A stretch of 64,000 nt of DNA. Source: Siphonodentalium dalli (taxonomy: Eukaryota > Mollusca > Scaphopoda > Gadilida > Siphonodentaliidae). A model generated the notes under the pieces. The model did no database searches. It was not told the origin of the DNA and was given only the letters and a program-made list of their open reading frames with translations. Shown here one piece after another: positions 20,774 to 31,415 of this stretch (positions are counted from its first letter, which is position 1; every line of letters starts with the position of its first letter). The position numbers were made by a program, and so were the translations under genes. The stretch covers positions 187,045,309 to 187,109,308 of the forward strand of contig CP136068.1 of assembly GCA_032622095.1 (NCBI GenBank), given 5' to 3'.

Positions 20774-22782
20774 GCTTCGTAGGTGCAACATTAACCCTTT
20801 CACGATGGGAGACGCGCTAGTGCAGCATTAATGTTTTATTACGGGAGCTGTTCTGGTGCAGCATTAACCATTTCACGACGGGAGCTGTGCTGGGCAGCAT
20901 TAACCCTTTCATGACGGGGTGGTGTGCGGGAGCAGCAATAACCCTTCCATGACGGTAGTTGAGTCGGTGCAGGATTAGTTATTTCATGACGGGAGCTGCG
21001 TTTTGTGCAGCATTAAATATTTGATGATGGGAGCTGCGTTGGTGCAGCATTAACTATTTCATGACGGGAGCTGCGCTGGTGCACCATTAATTATTTCAGG
21101 ACGGGGCTGCGTTGGTGCAGCATTAATTATTTCATGATGGGAGCTGCATTGGTGCAGCATTGACTCTTTCATGACGGGAGCTGCGCTGGTGCAGTATTAA
21201 TACATTTCATGACGGGAGTTGCGTTTGTGCAGCGTTAATTATTTGATGATGGGAGCTGCGTTGGTGCAGCATTAACTATTTCATGACTGGAGCTGCGCTG
21301 GTGCAGCATTAATTATTTCATGACGGGAGCTGCGTTGGTGCAGCATTAATTATTTGATGATGGGAGCTGCATTGCTGCAGCATTAACTCTTTCATGACGG
21401 GAGCTGCGCTGGTGCAGTGTTAATACATTTCATGACGGGAGCTGCGTTGGTGCAGCATTAATTATTTGATGATGGGAGCTACGTTGGTGCAGCATCAACT
21501 CTCTCATGACGGGATATACGTTGGTGCAGCATTAACTCTCTCATGACGGGAGCTGCGATGGGGCAGCATTAATTATTTGATGACGGAGCTGCGTTGGTGC
21601 AGCATTGACTCTTTCATGACGGGAGCTGAGCTGGTGCAGCATTAATTATTTCATGACGGGAGCTGCGTTGGTGCATTATTAATTATTTGATGACGGGAGC
21701 TGCGTTGGTGCAGCATTAACTATTTCATGACTGAAGCTGCGCTGGTGCAGCATTAATTATTTCATGACGGGAGCTGCGTTGGTGCAGCAATACTTATTTG
21801 ATGATGGGAGCTGCATTGCTGCAGCATTAACTCTTTCATGACGGGAGCTGCGCTGGTGCAGTATTAATACATTCCATGACGGGAGCTGCGTTGGTGCAGC
21901 GTTAATATTTGATAATGGGAGCTGCGTTGGTGCAGCATTAACTATTTCATGACGGGAGCTGCGTTAGTGCAGCATTAATTATTTGATTTTGGGAGTTGCG
22001 TTGGTGCAGCATTAACTCTTTCATGACGGGAGCTGCGTTAGTGCAGCATTAATTATTTGATTATGGGAGCTGCGTTGGTGCAGCATTACTCTATCATGAC
22101 GGGAGCTGCTCTGGTGCATCAATAATTATTTCATGACGGGAGCTGCGTTGGTGCAGCATTAATTATTTCATGACGGGAGCTGCGCTGGTGCAGCGTTAGT
22201 TATTTCATGACGGGTGCTGTGTTGGTGCAGCATTATTTATTTGATGATGGGAGCTGCGTTGGTGCAGCATTAACCATTTCATAACGGGAGCTGCGTTGGT
22301 GCAGCGTTAACCCTTTGGTGACGGGAGCTGTGTTGGTGCAGCATTAATTCTTTCATGACGGGAGCTGCGTTGGGCAGCATTAATTATTTCATGATGGGAG
22401 CTGTGCTGGTGCAGCATTAACCTTTTTATGACGGGATCTGTTTTGGTGCAGTATTAACCCTTTCATGACGGGAGCTGCGCTGGTGCAGCATTAATTCTTT
22501 CATGACGGGAGCTGTGCTGGTGCAGCATTAATTATTTAATGACGGGAGCTGCGTTGGTGCAGCATTAACTCATTCATGACGGGAGCTGCGCTGGTGCAGC
22601 ATTAATTATTTCATGACGGGAGCTGCGTTGGTGTAGCATTAACTATTTTATGATGGGATCTGTGCTGGTGCAGCATTAACCCTTTCATGACGGGTAGCTG
22701 TGCTGGTCCAGCATTAACCCTTCCATGGTGGGAGCTGCATTGGTGCAGCATTAATTATTTTATGACGGGACCTGCGTTGGTG
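20774..22782 (-). repeat. 37-bp minisatellite array, family A, copy 2
   Basis: Tandem units of TTTCATGACGGGAGCTGCG then TTGGTGCAGCATTAA, the complement of the array at 1-5040. The first five or so units next to the conserved end carry the same private variants, in the same order, as the last units of copy 1 (for example TGTTACACCT-type, GCGCGTCTCCCATCG, CCCGTAATAAAA and CATGGAAGGGTTATTG in copy 1 orientation). The CCATGGTGG variant monomer lies near the far edge (about 22721). Confidence 0.96.
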
Positions 22783-22919
22783 ATGAATAGCAAATTCGGG
22801 ATACAGCATGTGTGGTTGCTCCAATACGTGTCACGTATGATTCATATTACTCCTCATACCGTGTGGATGATTTTGTATGAGTTTTTGTATAAAATTGGCG
22901 AGTATACAAATTCGTATAA
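22783..22919. other. Array flank
   Basis: Unique AT-rich flank after an abrupt end of the array; nothing recognised. Confidence 0.4.
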
Positions 22920-24010
22920 AATTTAGGGCCCCCATGTCTCTCATCCAAACGGCAGCAATTTGGCGTATCTAAATCACACGATTATATTTCTCGTATCACT
23001 GAGAATATGTATCAATCTGGTGGAAATCAGCACTAAACATATTGTTCATCTTGTGTGTGTTCCTCTCACCTCTACGCATCCTGAATCGAATGGCCCCACT
23101 TGTGACAGCTTGCATTTGTGACAGCTTGTGACATCCTTAGACAATTAGACTCCTGATATGATGATTAATGATAAGTATGGTAAACCAATTTTGATCAAAT
23201 TTAGGTCCCACTAATCCCAATCTCTCACCGAAACAGCACAAACCCATTCTTATCAAATTAAGTGCCCCTCCCACAATCTTTCATCCAAACGACATCAATT
23301 GGGAGTCTTTAAATCGCACATCTCCTTGTATCATGGAGAAGAGTATATAACAATTTAGTGGAAATCGGCTCTAAAATTAGTTTTATCAATGTTGTGCCCC
23401 TCTCCCCTTCCGTTCATCCATGATGCGAATGGCGCGACGTTTGACATATTTAAACAACACCATTAGATTCCTCATATCATGGGAATGATTATATAAAAAT
23501 TTCGTGGCAATCGGCGGCAAATATTTGTTCTACCCCTCCCCCTTTCTGTCCCTGACAGCAGCATCACTTTAGAAACTTCTAACCCGCATCGTTATCTTTC
23601 TCGTAAACAGTTACCCCTATTAGACCGTTTGGTGCTATCTAGATTGTGCATCGGCGCTAAACTTAGTTTATCAATTTTGGTGCCCCACTCCCCTTCCGTG
23701 CATCCCTGACTCGAACGACGCTGCTCTTGACATATTTAAATCACACCATCAGATTCCTTATACTATGGGGATGATTATATATAAGTTTCGTGGCAATGAG
23801 CGACAAAAACAATTTTCTGCCCCTCCCCCTTTTCTGCCCCTGACAACAACGGATTCACTTTAGAAAATTCTAACCCCCACCATTATCTTTCTCGTATAAA
23901 GCTACCACTAGTAGACCCCTTTGGTGCCATCTAGATGGTCCCGTATGAATTGCTATCGAACACAGACAGACAGACAGACATTCGCAAATATAGATATAGA
24001 TAGATATACT
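22920..24010 (+). repeat. Dispersed repeat family C, about four degenerate units
   Basis: Repeating blocks of TCATCCAAACG, CTCGTATCATGG-like, TTTNGTGGNAATCGGCG, AAACA/TAGTTTATCAAT and CCCCTCCCCCTTTC-like sequence recur near 22940, 23280, 23430 and 23690. The unit ends with a long tail: CATCTAGATGGTCCCGTATG, then CAGACAGACAGACA and a GATA-rich tract at 23961-24009. A polar microsatellite tail of this sort is typical of a retroposed element's 3' end. Forward frames are broken by indels; I do not assign a protein. Confidence 0.6.
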
Positions 24011-24109
24011 GGTATGTCTGTATTTCATATATTTGTTTGAACACCGTTAGCGTTCATAGCAAATATATTGGCAAAACCGTCTGTGGAACTGATAAATATA
24101 TATACACTG

Positions 24110-24165
24110 ATTGATTGATTGGGGTTTAACGTCGTTTTAGCAACAAAGACATATCACGACGATAT
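24110..24165 (+). mobile_element. Fragment of a mollusc-type SINE-like repeat
   Basis: TGATTGATTGATTGGGGTTT, then AACGTCGTTTTAGCAACA and ATATCACGACGAT. From memory, this motif, with GCCG or GTCG and AATATTCCAGCAATATCACGACG variants, is very common in gastropod and bivalve genomes. It is the best taxonomic clue in the window. Only the fragment is present. Confidence 0.55.
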
Positions 24166-24179
24166 ATATACACATGCAT

Positions 24180-25252
24180 ATATTAGGCGCTATGGTGGGG
24201 GCATATGAACCCCCTATTTCCCCATATAGCCCACCCCTGCCTCCCCCAATTTATATATTTTGTCATCATTATAGTCGTGTTAGCTGTTACGTACATATTT
24301 TAGCATGTGATAATGATTTGTATCGTATTACTGTATATAAACATCAATTGTTATTCATTTCTACAAAGATAGAGATAATTCAGATCATGACCCCCCCCCC
24401 CCAATTTTAAAGCATTGTTAAACAGTAAAGTCGAGATGCATTATAGTTCAACATTTGTCATTACCGCTTTACTAATTAATATCGGTTCAAAATATGAACC
24501 CCTATTTTGCCACATAGCCCACCACTGCCTCCCCAATTTTGTGTTCTATCGGTATACTCGTGTTATCTGTTACTTACATATTTTATCATGTGATACTAAT
24601 TTGCATATATTACTATATATGTACATCAATTGCTATTCCTTTCTATAAAGATAGAGAAAATTCAGATCCTGACCCCCCCTATTTTATAGCATTGTTGCAA
24701 CAGTACAGTCGAGATGCATTATAGTTCAACATTAATTTTGTCATTACCGCTTTACTAATTTATATCGGTTCATCAGTATGAACCCCCTGTTTCCCCATAT
24801 AGCCCACCCCTGCCCCCCCCCCCCAATTTATATATTTTGTCATCATTATAGTAGTGTTTGCTGTTACATACTTTGTATCATATTACTATATATGTACATC
24901 AATTGCTATTCCTTTCTATAGAGATAGAGATAATGCAGATCCTGACACCCCCATTGAATAGCATTGTTGCAACAGTACAGTCAAGATACATTATAGCTCA
25001 ACATTTGTCATTACCGCTTTACTAATTTATATCGGTTCACAGTATGAACCCCTATTTTCCCATATAGCCTCCCCCCCTGCCACCCCCCCCCCCAATTTAT
25101 TTTTTCATTTTTTTCATTGGTATAGTCCTGTTAGCTGTTACATATTTTATCATGATATACTAATTTGTATTGTACTTCTATAGAAGTCCATAAATTATTA
25201 TTCTGGCACTATCTATAGAGAGATAATTCAGATCTTGACCCCCCCCCCATTT
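24180..25252 (+). repeat. Tandem repeat family D, about 265-290 bp units with poly-C tracts
   Basis: Four units, recognised by TATGAACCCC at about 24205, 24495, 24778 and 25043. Each unit contains CATATAGCCCACCCCTGCC plus a C-run, a GTTAGCTGTTAC block, TATCATGTGATACTAAT, an AGATAGAGATAATTCAGATC block, a second C-run and TGTCATTACCGCTTTACTAA. C-runs reach 12 or more bases (24391-24402, 24815-24828). A two-unit inverted copy lies at 27713-28085. The fourth unit is interrupted at 25252. Confidence 0.85.
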
Positions 25253-25312
25253 ATAGCAACCACCAAACCAAGGGTGCTTATACCTAAGGCAGGCGAATAA
25301 CGTCATATAATC
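25253..25312 (-). mobile_element. Third copy of the family A element end
   Basis: ATAGCAACCACC, hairpin arm GGGTGCTTATACCTAAGGC and AACGTCATATAATC match the first 60 bp of copy 2 and the last 60 bp of copy 1 (as complement). It begins exactly where the second C-run of the fourth family D unit should continue into CATTGTTG, so the insertion is nested in family D. No 37-bp array follows; the homology fades after about 60 bp, so it is truncated or very diverged. Confidence 0.65.
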
Positions 25313-26831
25313 AGCCTTTTCATCTGATAAAAATCGTTGGTATATTATAAGCATAATATTTAATTATCACCCGACATACCATGAGACAGGAATAAAGACC
25401 GCCCTGCCATCCGTTTACGGCATTTACTTAATATATAAATACTTCTGTGAGTTCAGCAGGTACGATTTATCGTATGTACGGTACGCTTTTGCATGACATG
25501 AGGTCATGAGGTCACAGCGAAAAAAATTGTAAGCCGAAATCGAAATTCTTACACAAAAATATCGTTCAAAACACACATTCTGACTATTATTACATTCTGC
25601 CATATTAAGAATCATATACGGGGATTTTTCTTGGTTGATGGGAGGTGTTCTCGAAGCATCATGGCCTGTTATTTTGTCATATTTTGCATAAAATGACTCA
25701 CGGAAAATACGATATCGGAAAGATTATAAAACGAAAGATCGGTGATCTCAAATGACGATTTTTCACAAGTAAATGGATGACTATTTTGCTCCGGGACATA
25801 TGCGGAAATAATCAGCATATGTGACTTAATTTATCAGCAATTTAGAGAAAATTTTAGATAACTGCAGTTTTTACATATAAACGATGATTTGATGACCCCC
25901 GAATTTCGAAAGTGTAAAAGTTGATCGAGCGTCGATTTCAATCAATTACGAGGCAATGGGTTGACTCTCTTATTCAACATGTATATGGAAATATGCAATG
26001 CATAAAGCCCGCCGCACACGATGCGATATTTGTTGCTCGATATTTGTCGCAGACCGTTGCGACATAAGATCTGTGTGCGCACGCGGTACGATTTTAGTCG
26101 TGCGACATATGTTTTTATCACTTACGGTAGACCACCACACACGATGCGATCGGTATATAGGCTATAGGTTTTGGTCTATATTTGAATTTATCGCAGAACT
26201 TAAATACTAAAACCAATAAATATTAATATTACAAGTGTTTGTAGTTCTATAGACTAGTAGGCCCTATACCTATAATTTCCCACACATATCCACAATCAGA
26301 TAGTATTGACACCAATTTGCTGGTGTCCAGGCTATGCACCTATTTCAATTGTATAGTTGTATTTTAGAGGCATGAAAGTATCCCGCCTTCCATAATATCC
26401 CGCTACTCTTTGAAGGACACTGAAAGAAAACATGTGATCGCCGCGTGATCAGATTAATAGTTGAATCTGATTGGCTACTTGGAATAAATCGTACGACTCG
26501 ATCGTAGAAAATCAAAATTAATTGATTCCTTGCAGGACCGATCGTGCTCAACTGCATGCTAGTTAAATATATTGGAGCACCAGTCTCTCGGCTGACCATT
26601 ACCATCGAACCACACATCACAGAAGAAAGATAACAAACTTTTGTCCAAATGTATGCATGTGCAAATGCTTAGCGAATGAACAGTCGACATGGATGCTTGT
26701 CTCAAGTTGTCTGTGTTGGTTTATTGTGTCGGTGCGACGTTACAATAACACTGTATTCTGTCGTGAAACTCTGACAATGTGCAGGTTTGGGTCTCGGAAT
26801 ATTTAACTACAAAGTTCAAATGTCATGATCA
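25313..26831. other. Unassigned stretch
   Basis: No gene accepted. Near 25998-26150 a CCGCACACGATGCGATA-like block recurs (CACACACGATGCGATCGG at about 26135), with inverted-looking CGCACGCGGTACGATTTTAG between; this could be a hAT- or P-type MITE remnant. Minus-strand open frames at 25424-25615 and 26345-26620 have no recognised domain. Confidence 0.4.
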
Positions 26832-27272
26832 CTAACCAGGATTTTGTTTCTTCGGAAATATATTGTCCATCTTCAGCAGCGTGCGAGAATTTCTGACAAG
26901 TACATGGACATACACCATCTTAGCATTGGCTGACAGTGTACTGTAGTTTGGAAGGCGGAGAACATGAAATCGGTTATCACTTCCAACGTTAATGAGAAAT
27001 TTGCTCATCCGAAATTCCCCACCAAATTGCATGTACATTGCCATTGATGCGGCATTCAAGCTGATTGAAAACATGCTATAGGCTATACCCGAATGACTGA
27101 ATTTGGCACATGGTAGTGACATGCATACGGTTGGCGATACATGTATCATATAAACAACTAAAATTACAAAATTCCACACGTCAATACTACGTACATGTAC
27201 ACATTTGGCCCATGCACTTTCCTGATAGTGCTTAGCCCTGGAGCCTAAATTAGGAATAGGCCTATACATCAC
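26832..27272 (-). CDS. Unrecognised open frame, possible exon
   Basis: At 146 codons this is the longest open frame in the window that overlaps no obvious repeat. A hydrophobic stretch, VWNFVILVVYMIHVSPTVC (about residues 32-50), could be a signal anchor. The C-terminal half is mixed and not low-complexity. On the minus strand the frame closes right after CCTGGTTAGTG, and TG|GTTAGT resembles a splice donor, so the region could be a first exon. I recognise no family, and the length is not beyond chance in 64 kb. Treat it as a candidate only. Confidence 0.2.
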   Translation of the reverse strand: MMYRPIPNLGSRAKHYQESAWAKCVHVRSIDVWNFVILVVYMIHVSPTVCMSLPCAKFSHSGIAYSMFSISLNAASMAMYMQFGGEFRMSKFLINVGSDNRFHVLRLPNYSTLSANAKMVYVHVLVRNSRTLLKMDNIFPKKQNPG

Positions 27273-27712
27273 TGTATTGGAAAGGAGTTTGTGATATGGC
27301 TGAAAGTGTGTTTATATATAACGCCAGATCTATACCATACATATGCATACATGTATGCACGGAATATGATGCAACTTATTATAACTACGTGTACTGCTCA
27401 AATATTAATATATAATCAATTCGTTGTTCCAATACTCTTAATATAAGTTATTTGGGCATACCGAGAATGGCAGGATTGTTTACATTAATTTAGAGCTGAA
27501 CTTATCAGAATTGCATTGGGCGGTGATTGTGGCCTGGTCCTGCATGTTAGAAGTATATCATTCACCTTTGCCAGCAAAATATTGGTACAGCCAAAACCGT
27601 CCAGCCGTACCCAGAATTACGCCCTTGCATGTATATCATCGTTAACTATTAAAGTGACATTTCTTTTCCGCCCAATCCATATTTCATTAAAGTGACGCTT
27701 CATATTCATTAC
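27273..27712. other. Unassigned stretch
   Basis: AT-rich, no gene or repeat recognised. Confidence 0.45.
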
Positions 27713-28085
27713 ACTTAATTTAATATATATATATAATAATTATTCTCACATGATACAATATGTATGTAACAGCTAACACGATTATACCGATGAAAAAATA
27801 AATAAATTGGGGAGGGGGCAGGGTGGGCTATATGGGGAAATATGGGTTCATAGTGAATAACCGATATAAATTAGTAAAGCGGTAATGACAAATGTTGAAC
27901 TATAATGCATCTTGACTGTACTGTTGCAATAATGCTATAATATGGGATGGGCAGGGGTGGACAGGGGTGGGCTATATGGGGAAATATGGGTTCAGACTGA
28001 TGAACCAATATAAATTAGTAAAGCGGTAATGGCAAATGTTAAATTATAATGCATCTTCACTTTACTGCTGCAACAATGTTAATAT
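27713..28085 (-). repeat. Family D repeat, inverted two-unit copy
   Basis: Complement of the 24180-25252 units: GGGCTATATGGGG, TTAGTAAAGCGGTAATGRCAA and GTAACAGCTAACACGATTAT all occur, the first two twice. Poly-G tracts are shorter here than the poly-C tracts in the direct copies. Confidence 0.8.
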
Positions 28086-28227
28086 GATCGTACGTGGCAC
28101 GTAGTGGAGCCACCACCAAGTTGATCATTAAGTTCAATATTACAATAATTAAGAAAATATTTGCAAAACAAATGTATGTGTGATTGAACCTGATTAAGTG
28201 TGCCTCTTTATAACGTATGTGTGTGTG
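28086..28227. other. Flank
   Basis: Short unassigned AT-rich sequence. Confidence 0.4.
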
Positions 28228-28455
28228 CATTCCTTATATGGGAGTACCTCCCTATCACTGGTGTGTGATGTGTTCCTTATATGGAATTCAACTCATTAGT
28301 GCCCATGACCTCTGCATGTCTGTGAAAAGTTGATTTCTTATATTCCTTATTTGGTGCGTACCTCGTTATCCCTTGTGTGTGATGTTTACCTTATATGGTG
28401 TAACCCTCATTAGTATTAATGACCTCTACATGTCTGTGGAGAGTTGATTTCTTAA
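28228..28455 (+). repeat. Two-copy tandem duplication, about 112-bp unit
   Basis: ATTCCTTATNTGG, GTGTGTGATG, CTCATTAGTNNNNATGACCT and AGTTGATTTCTTA recur in order in both halves. Moderately diverged. Confidence 0.75.
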
Positions 28456-28614
28456 ATCAAGTTATTCTTGAAATATAATGTGATTGTCACAATTCAATGG
28501 CACTCCGAAAGATGATTCTGCATTCTGCTTGTGTTTATCTGCATTGCTAAGAGTAGACCCCACTACGACTGTTAGGAAACCGGTACCTCCGTATGTGATA
28601 TAGACCAACATATG

Positions 28615-28668
28615 TGAGGGTGAGTGTGTGTGTGCGTGTGTGAGGGGGTGTGTGTGAGTGTGTGTTTA
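28615..28668 (+). repeat. GT-rich microsatellite
   Basis: GTGAGTGTGTGTGTGCGTGT-type impure (GT)n tract. Confidence 0.85.
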
Positions 28669-29520
28669 TAACTCTGTCACGCTTTTGACGCGTTTGTAAC
28701 TTTTCAACGGGGCCCAAAATTGTTCACGACCTACATTGTCCCTAAAATATGACTCACCAAATTTCACGCCGATTACTCAAAGCAAACCTGAGATCTAACA
28801 TGATCCCCAAATACAGTATTTGCACTCAAGTGGACACCATTTCTTATGACGTTTGTCGAAATGACGTCATGTGACGTCGCACGCAATCCCACACTTGCTT
28901 TGCTATTGTAGACGAAACTCCAATGCGCTCTACCGAAGAATTGTTGTAAATAGGCGCTAAATTAATTTGCCAGGCGAGTGCGTGCAGTAAGAAAGAGATA
29001 TGTGTGAACGCGAGGAATGCCATATCTGTATACACATATCAATGCCATTGAACATTCTGTATTTGACATGCCTCAATGTGATTGTTTCTTCAATAAACAA
29101 TTAAAAAAAAATAAAAAATTAATTTGTCAGTTCAGGTTGAGTGTGAATATTAGTAGCAAATGTGAAGTTGTATCGTGGTAATGTATGTAGTGCATGGGAT
29201 GTAGGGACAAGACTCGAACGGGAAGGAAAACGAAATAACATAGGTTGGGTTTTCAGAAAGAAAATAAACAACTTATTAATAATGTGTTGATGTGTTTACC
29301 ACTAAGCACCTGAACTGTATTTTGTGTCAATTGCTGCCTGTCGTGTTTACAGAGAAACACTGGACGAAACTTGTTGTTTACAGACATCGCGAGACCACGT
29401 ATTTCCCATGTATCGAATATACATGCCATCCGTATTACTTATATCACAAAATACGTAACATCCGAAAAGGTTACGTTCGATTTAACGAAAATGTCAAGTT
29501 GAGGGACATCACCGTTCAAG

Positions 29521-29521
<1 letters not shown>
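28669..29521 (+). other. Unassigned stretch with a polyadenylation-like end
   Basis: CAATAAAC at about 29092 is followed within 10 bp by an A-rich tract (29101-29120), which resembles the 3' end of a transcript or retroposed copy. No open frame before it is convincing. The rest, to 29521, is unassigned. Confidence 0.3.
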
Positions 29522-29579
<58 letters not shown>

Positions 29580-29612
29580 CTATATATATATATAGCTATA
29601 TATCTATTATAT
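29522..29612. repeat. (TA)n microsatellite
   Basis: Nearly pure TA for about 57 bp, then three interrupted TATATAGC blocks. Similar TA tracts start two other copies of the adjacent repeat family (30618-30671 and 32847-32870). Confidence 0.95.
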
Positions 29613-29800
29613 ATTTTGGAAGATCTGTTTGTTTGTTTGTTTGTGTGTGTGTGTGTGTGTAATCGATGAACTCGAAAACGGCCGACCCGATTTCGATGAA
29701 ACTTGGTATGTGGGGGTATTTTCGGGTCAGGAGTAACATAGGCATATTGATTTTCAGATCCGAGGTAAACTTTTCACTTGCCGAGGTCAAATCTGTTTTT
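29613..29800 (+). repeat. Dispersed repeat family E, copy 1
   Basis: After the TA tract: TTTTGGAAGATCTGTTTG, a GT-rich stretch, AATCGATGAACTCGAAAACG, CCCGATTTCGATGAAACTTG and a GTGGGGGTATTTTCGG block. The same order recurs at 31440-31600, and in part at 30672-30800 and 32430-32470. The ATTTCGATGAAACTTGGTA motif is, from memory, widespread in invertebrate genomes. Non-coding by frame. Confidence 0.7.
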
Positions 29801-30097
29801 ACGCTGTGTTACGGGACTTTCATTTGAGTTCGGTGCTTACAAATCGATTTGAAACAGCGCGAATAATTAAATGCCAGTCATAATAATGACACTGTGAGAA
29901 TCTTTCGTGTTTCCTCTTTCCAACGATATATAATGCGTATGTATCCGTTTTAGTTATCTGCCTCAATTATCAAGAAGAAGTGGTACTATCTTCCATCAGG
30001 ATAAAAACAATGCGTAACTTCTATGACGTCGTTAGAGTTCATAACGTTAGATCACGTTAACGCTTAACCGGCCGATGTATTTGACTGTTTCAGACGT
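29801..30097. other. Unassigned stretch
   Basis: No gene or clear repeat recognised. Confidence 0.4.
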
Positions 30098-30291
30098 CTT
30101 GGCGATATCTCGGGCACCGATGGTAATTTATCTTTCCGTTGAAACTTGATAATTAATGAGTGTGTGTATATGAGGCGCGTTTATATACTTGAGTCTTGGC
30201 GATATATCGGGCACCGATGGTAATTTATCTTTACGTTGAAACTTGATAATTAATGAGCGTGTGTGTATGAGGCGCGTTTATATACTTGAGT
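30098..30291 (+). repeat. 97-bp tandem duplication
   Basis: Two units starting CTTGGCGATATNTCGGGCAC at 30098 and 30195, differing at only a few positions. Part of it (TTACGTTGAANCTTGATAAT and GAGGCGCGTTTA) also occurs at 32113-32163. Confidence 0.92.
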
Positions 30292-30430
30292 GGAAATCAA
30301 ATCGGGTTAAACTGGCGGATTTTTACGGACGATATTTGATGCATAGGGTATCTCGGTATCCGCTGGGCCGATTTCCCGGTATCCGCTGGGCCGATTTCCA
30401 CCATTTTTGGGGTGTTGGTGTTTGACCCCA
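30230..30430 (+). repeat. Family F repeat, copy 1
   Basis: About 190 bp nearly identical to 32110-32310. Shared landmarks are GGAAATCAAATCGGGT, CTGGCGGATTTTTACGGACG, GGTATCTCGGTATCCGCTG, a doubled CGGTATCCGCT block and CACCATTTTTGGGGTGTTGG. Confidence 0.9.
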
Positions 30431-30617
30431 CCTGACATTCAAAATGGTCAATTCAAGGTCAAATCGGGTAAAACCGGATGGATTTCGACGGGTACTTTTG
30501 TCGGGTACTTTTGTTCTGGCACTGTGTTTGGACGGGTAAAATCGTGACCCCCACTTGACCTTGGCCTTCAAAATAGACAATTCAAGGTCAAACCCGGACG
30601 AAGTCGGGTCACCTTCT
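30431..30617 (+). repeat. AAGGTCAAATCGGG repeat block, copy 1
   Basis: TTCAAGGTCAAATCGGGTAA, AACCGGATGGATTTCGACGG and GGGTACTTTTGTC match 32660-32790. GACCTTGNCCTTCAAAAT and AAGGTCAAA alternate as complementary half-sites (TGACCTTGACCTT / AAGGTCAA), giving hairpin potential. Confidence 0.75.
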
Positions 30618-30618
30618 A

Positions 30619-30671
<53 letters not shown>
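30618..30671. repeat. (TA)n microsatellite
   Basis: Pure TA tract opening another family E copy, followed by a TTTTGAAGACCTCTGTCTG block and GTTT/GTCT tetranucleotide repeats (30700-30742). Confidence 0.95.
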
Positions 30672-30676
<5 letters not shown>

Positions 30677-30819
30677 CTCATATATATTTTGAAGACCTCT
30701 GTCTGTATGTATGTATGTTTGTTTGTTTGTCTGTCTGTCTGTCATTTATACAAATCTACGATTCTCGACCGATCGGGACGAAACTTGGTACGTGTGTGTA
30801 GTTTGACCAGGCGGTGAAC

Positions 30820-31415
30820 GTTGTCGTATTGGCGAGCCCGTGCGGCGCCCGCTTCGCGCATGCGCAGACGAGATCTCGGAAACGGGTGGAGCTATCGACT
30901 TGAAATTTGCTATGTGAATGTATCTTGCCCCGGATACGAATTTTATCGGGTCGCCGAGCCCGTGCGACACCAGCTTCGCGCATGCGCAGACGAGATCTCG
31001 GAAACGGGTGGAGCTATCGACTTGAAATTTGCTATGTGAATGTATCTTGCCCCGGATACGAATTTTATCGGATCGCCGAGCCCGTGCGACGCCAGCTTCG
31101 CGCATGCGCAGACCAGATCTCGGAAACGGGTAGAGCTATCGACTTGAAATTTGTTTTCGAATAGCCAGCTTCGCGCATGCGCAGACGAGATCTCGGAAAC
31201 GGGTGGAGGTATTGACTTGAAATTTGCTATGTGAATGTATCTTGCCCCGGATACGAATTTTATCGGGTCGCCGAGCCCGTGCGACGCCAGCTTCGCGCAT
31301 GCGCAGACCAGATCTCGGAAACGGGTGGAGCTATCGACTTGAAATTTGGTATTTGACCAGATCTCGGAAACGGGTGGAGCTATCGACTTGAAATTTGGTT
31401 TTTGAATAGCCCGGA
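30820..31415 (+). repeat. 122-bp tandem repeat with NRF1-like core
   Basis: CGCATGCGCAGAC recurs at 30857, 30979, 31101, 31174 and 31296: spacing 122, 122, 73 and 122, so one unit is truncated. Each unit also has GAGATCTCGGAAACGGGTGG, TATCGACTTGAAATTTG and, when complete, CCCCGGATACGAATTTTATC. Two extra half-units (about 31308-31410) lack the CGCATGCGC core. Units are nearly identical, so the expansion is recent. It produces open frames of up to 223 codons on the minus strand, which I regard as repeat artefacts. Confidence 0.93.

Larger units (their letters stand above)
20546..22782 (-). mobile_element. Helitron/pearl-like element with minisatellite, copy 2 (inverted)
   Basis: This is the reverse-complement counterpart of 1-5277. 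It starts with ATAGCAACCACC, contains the same conserved end (20546-20773), and continues into a 37-bp array of about 54 units. The ACTTCCGATT/AATCGGAAGT inverted repeat and both CRE-like boxes are conserved. The array stops at about 22782 inside a monomer, and no equivalent of a second element end is recognisable after it. It is less than half as long as copy 1's visible array. Homology with copy 1 is obvious in the sequence; Helitron membership is inference. Confidence 0.65.

Noticed and set aside
25998-26160. GCACACGATGCGATA blocks as a hAT or P-element MITE
   Set aside because: Two similar blocks and a roughly inverted middle are visible, but no clean terminal inverted repeat or target duplication could be defined.
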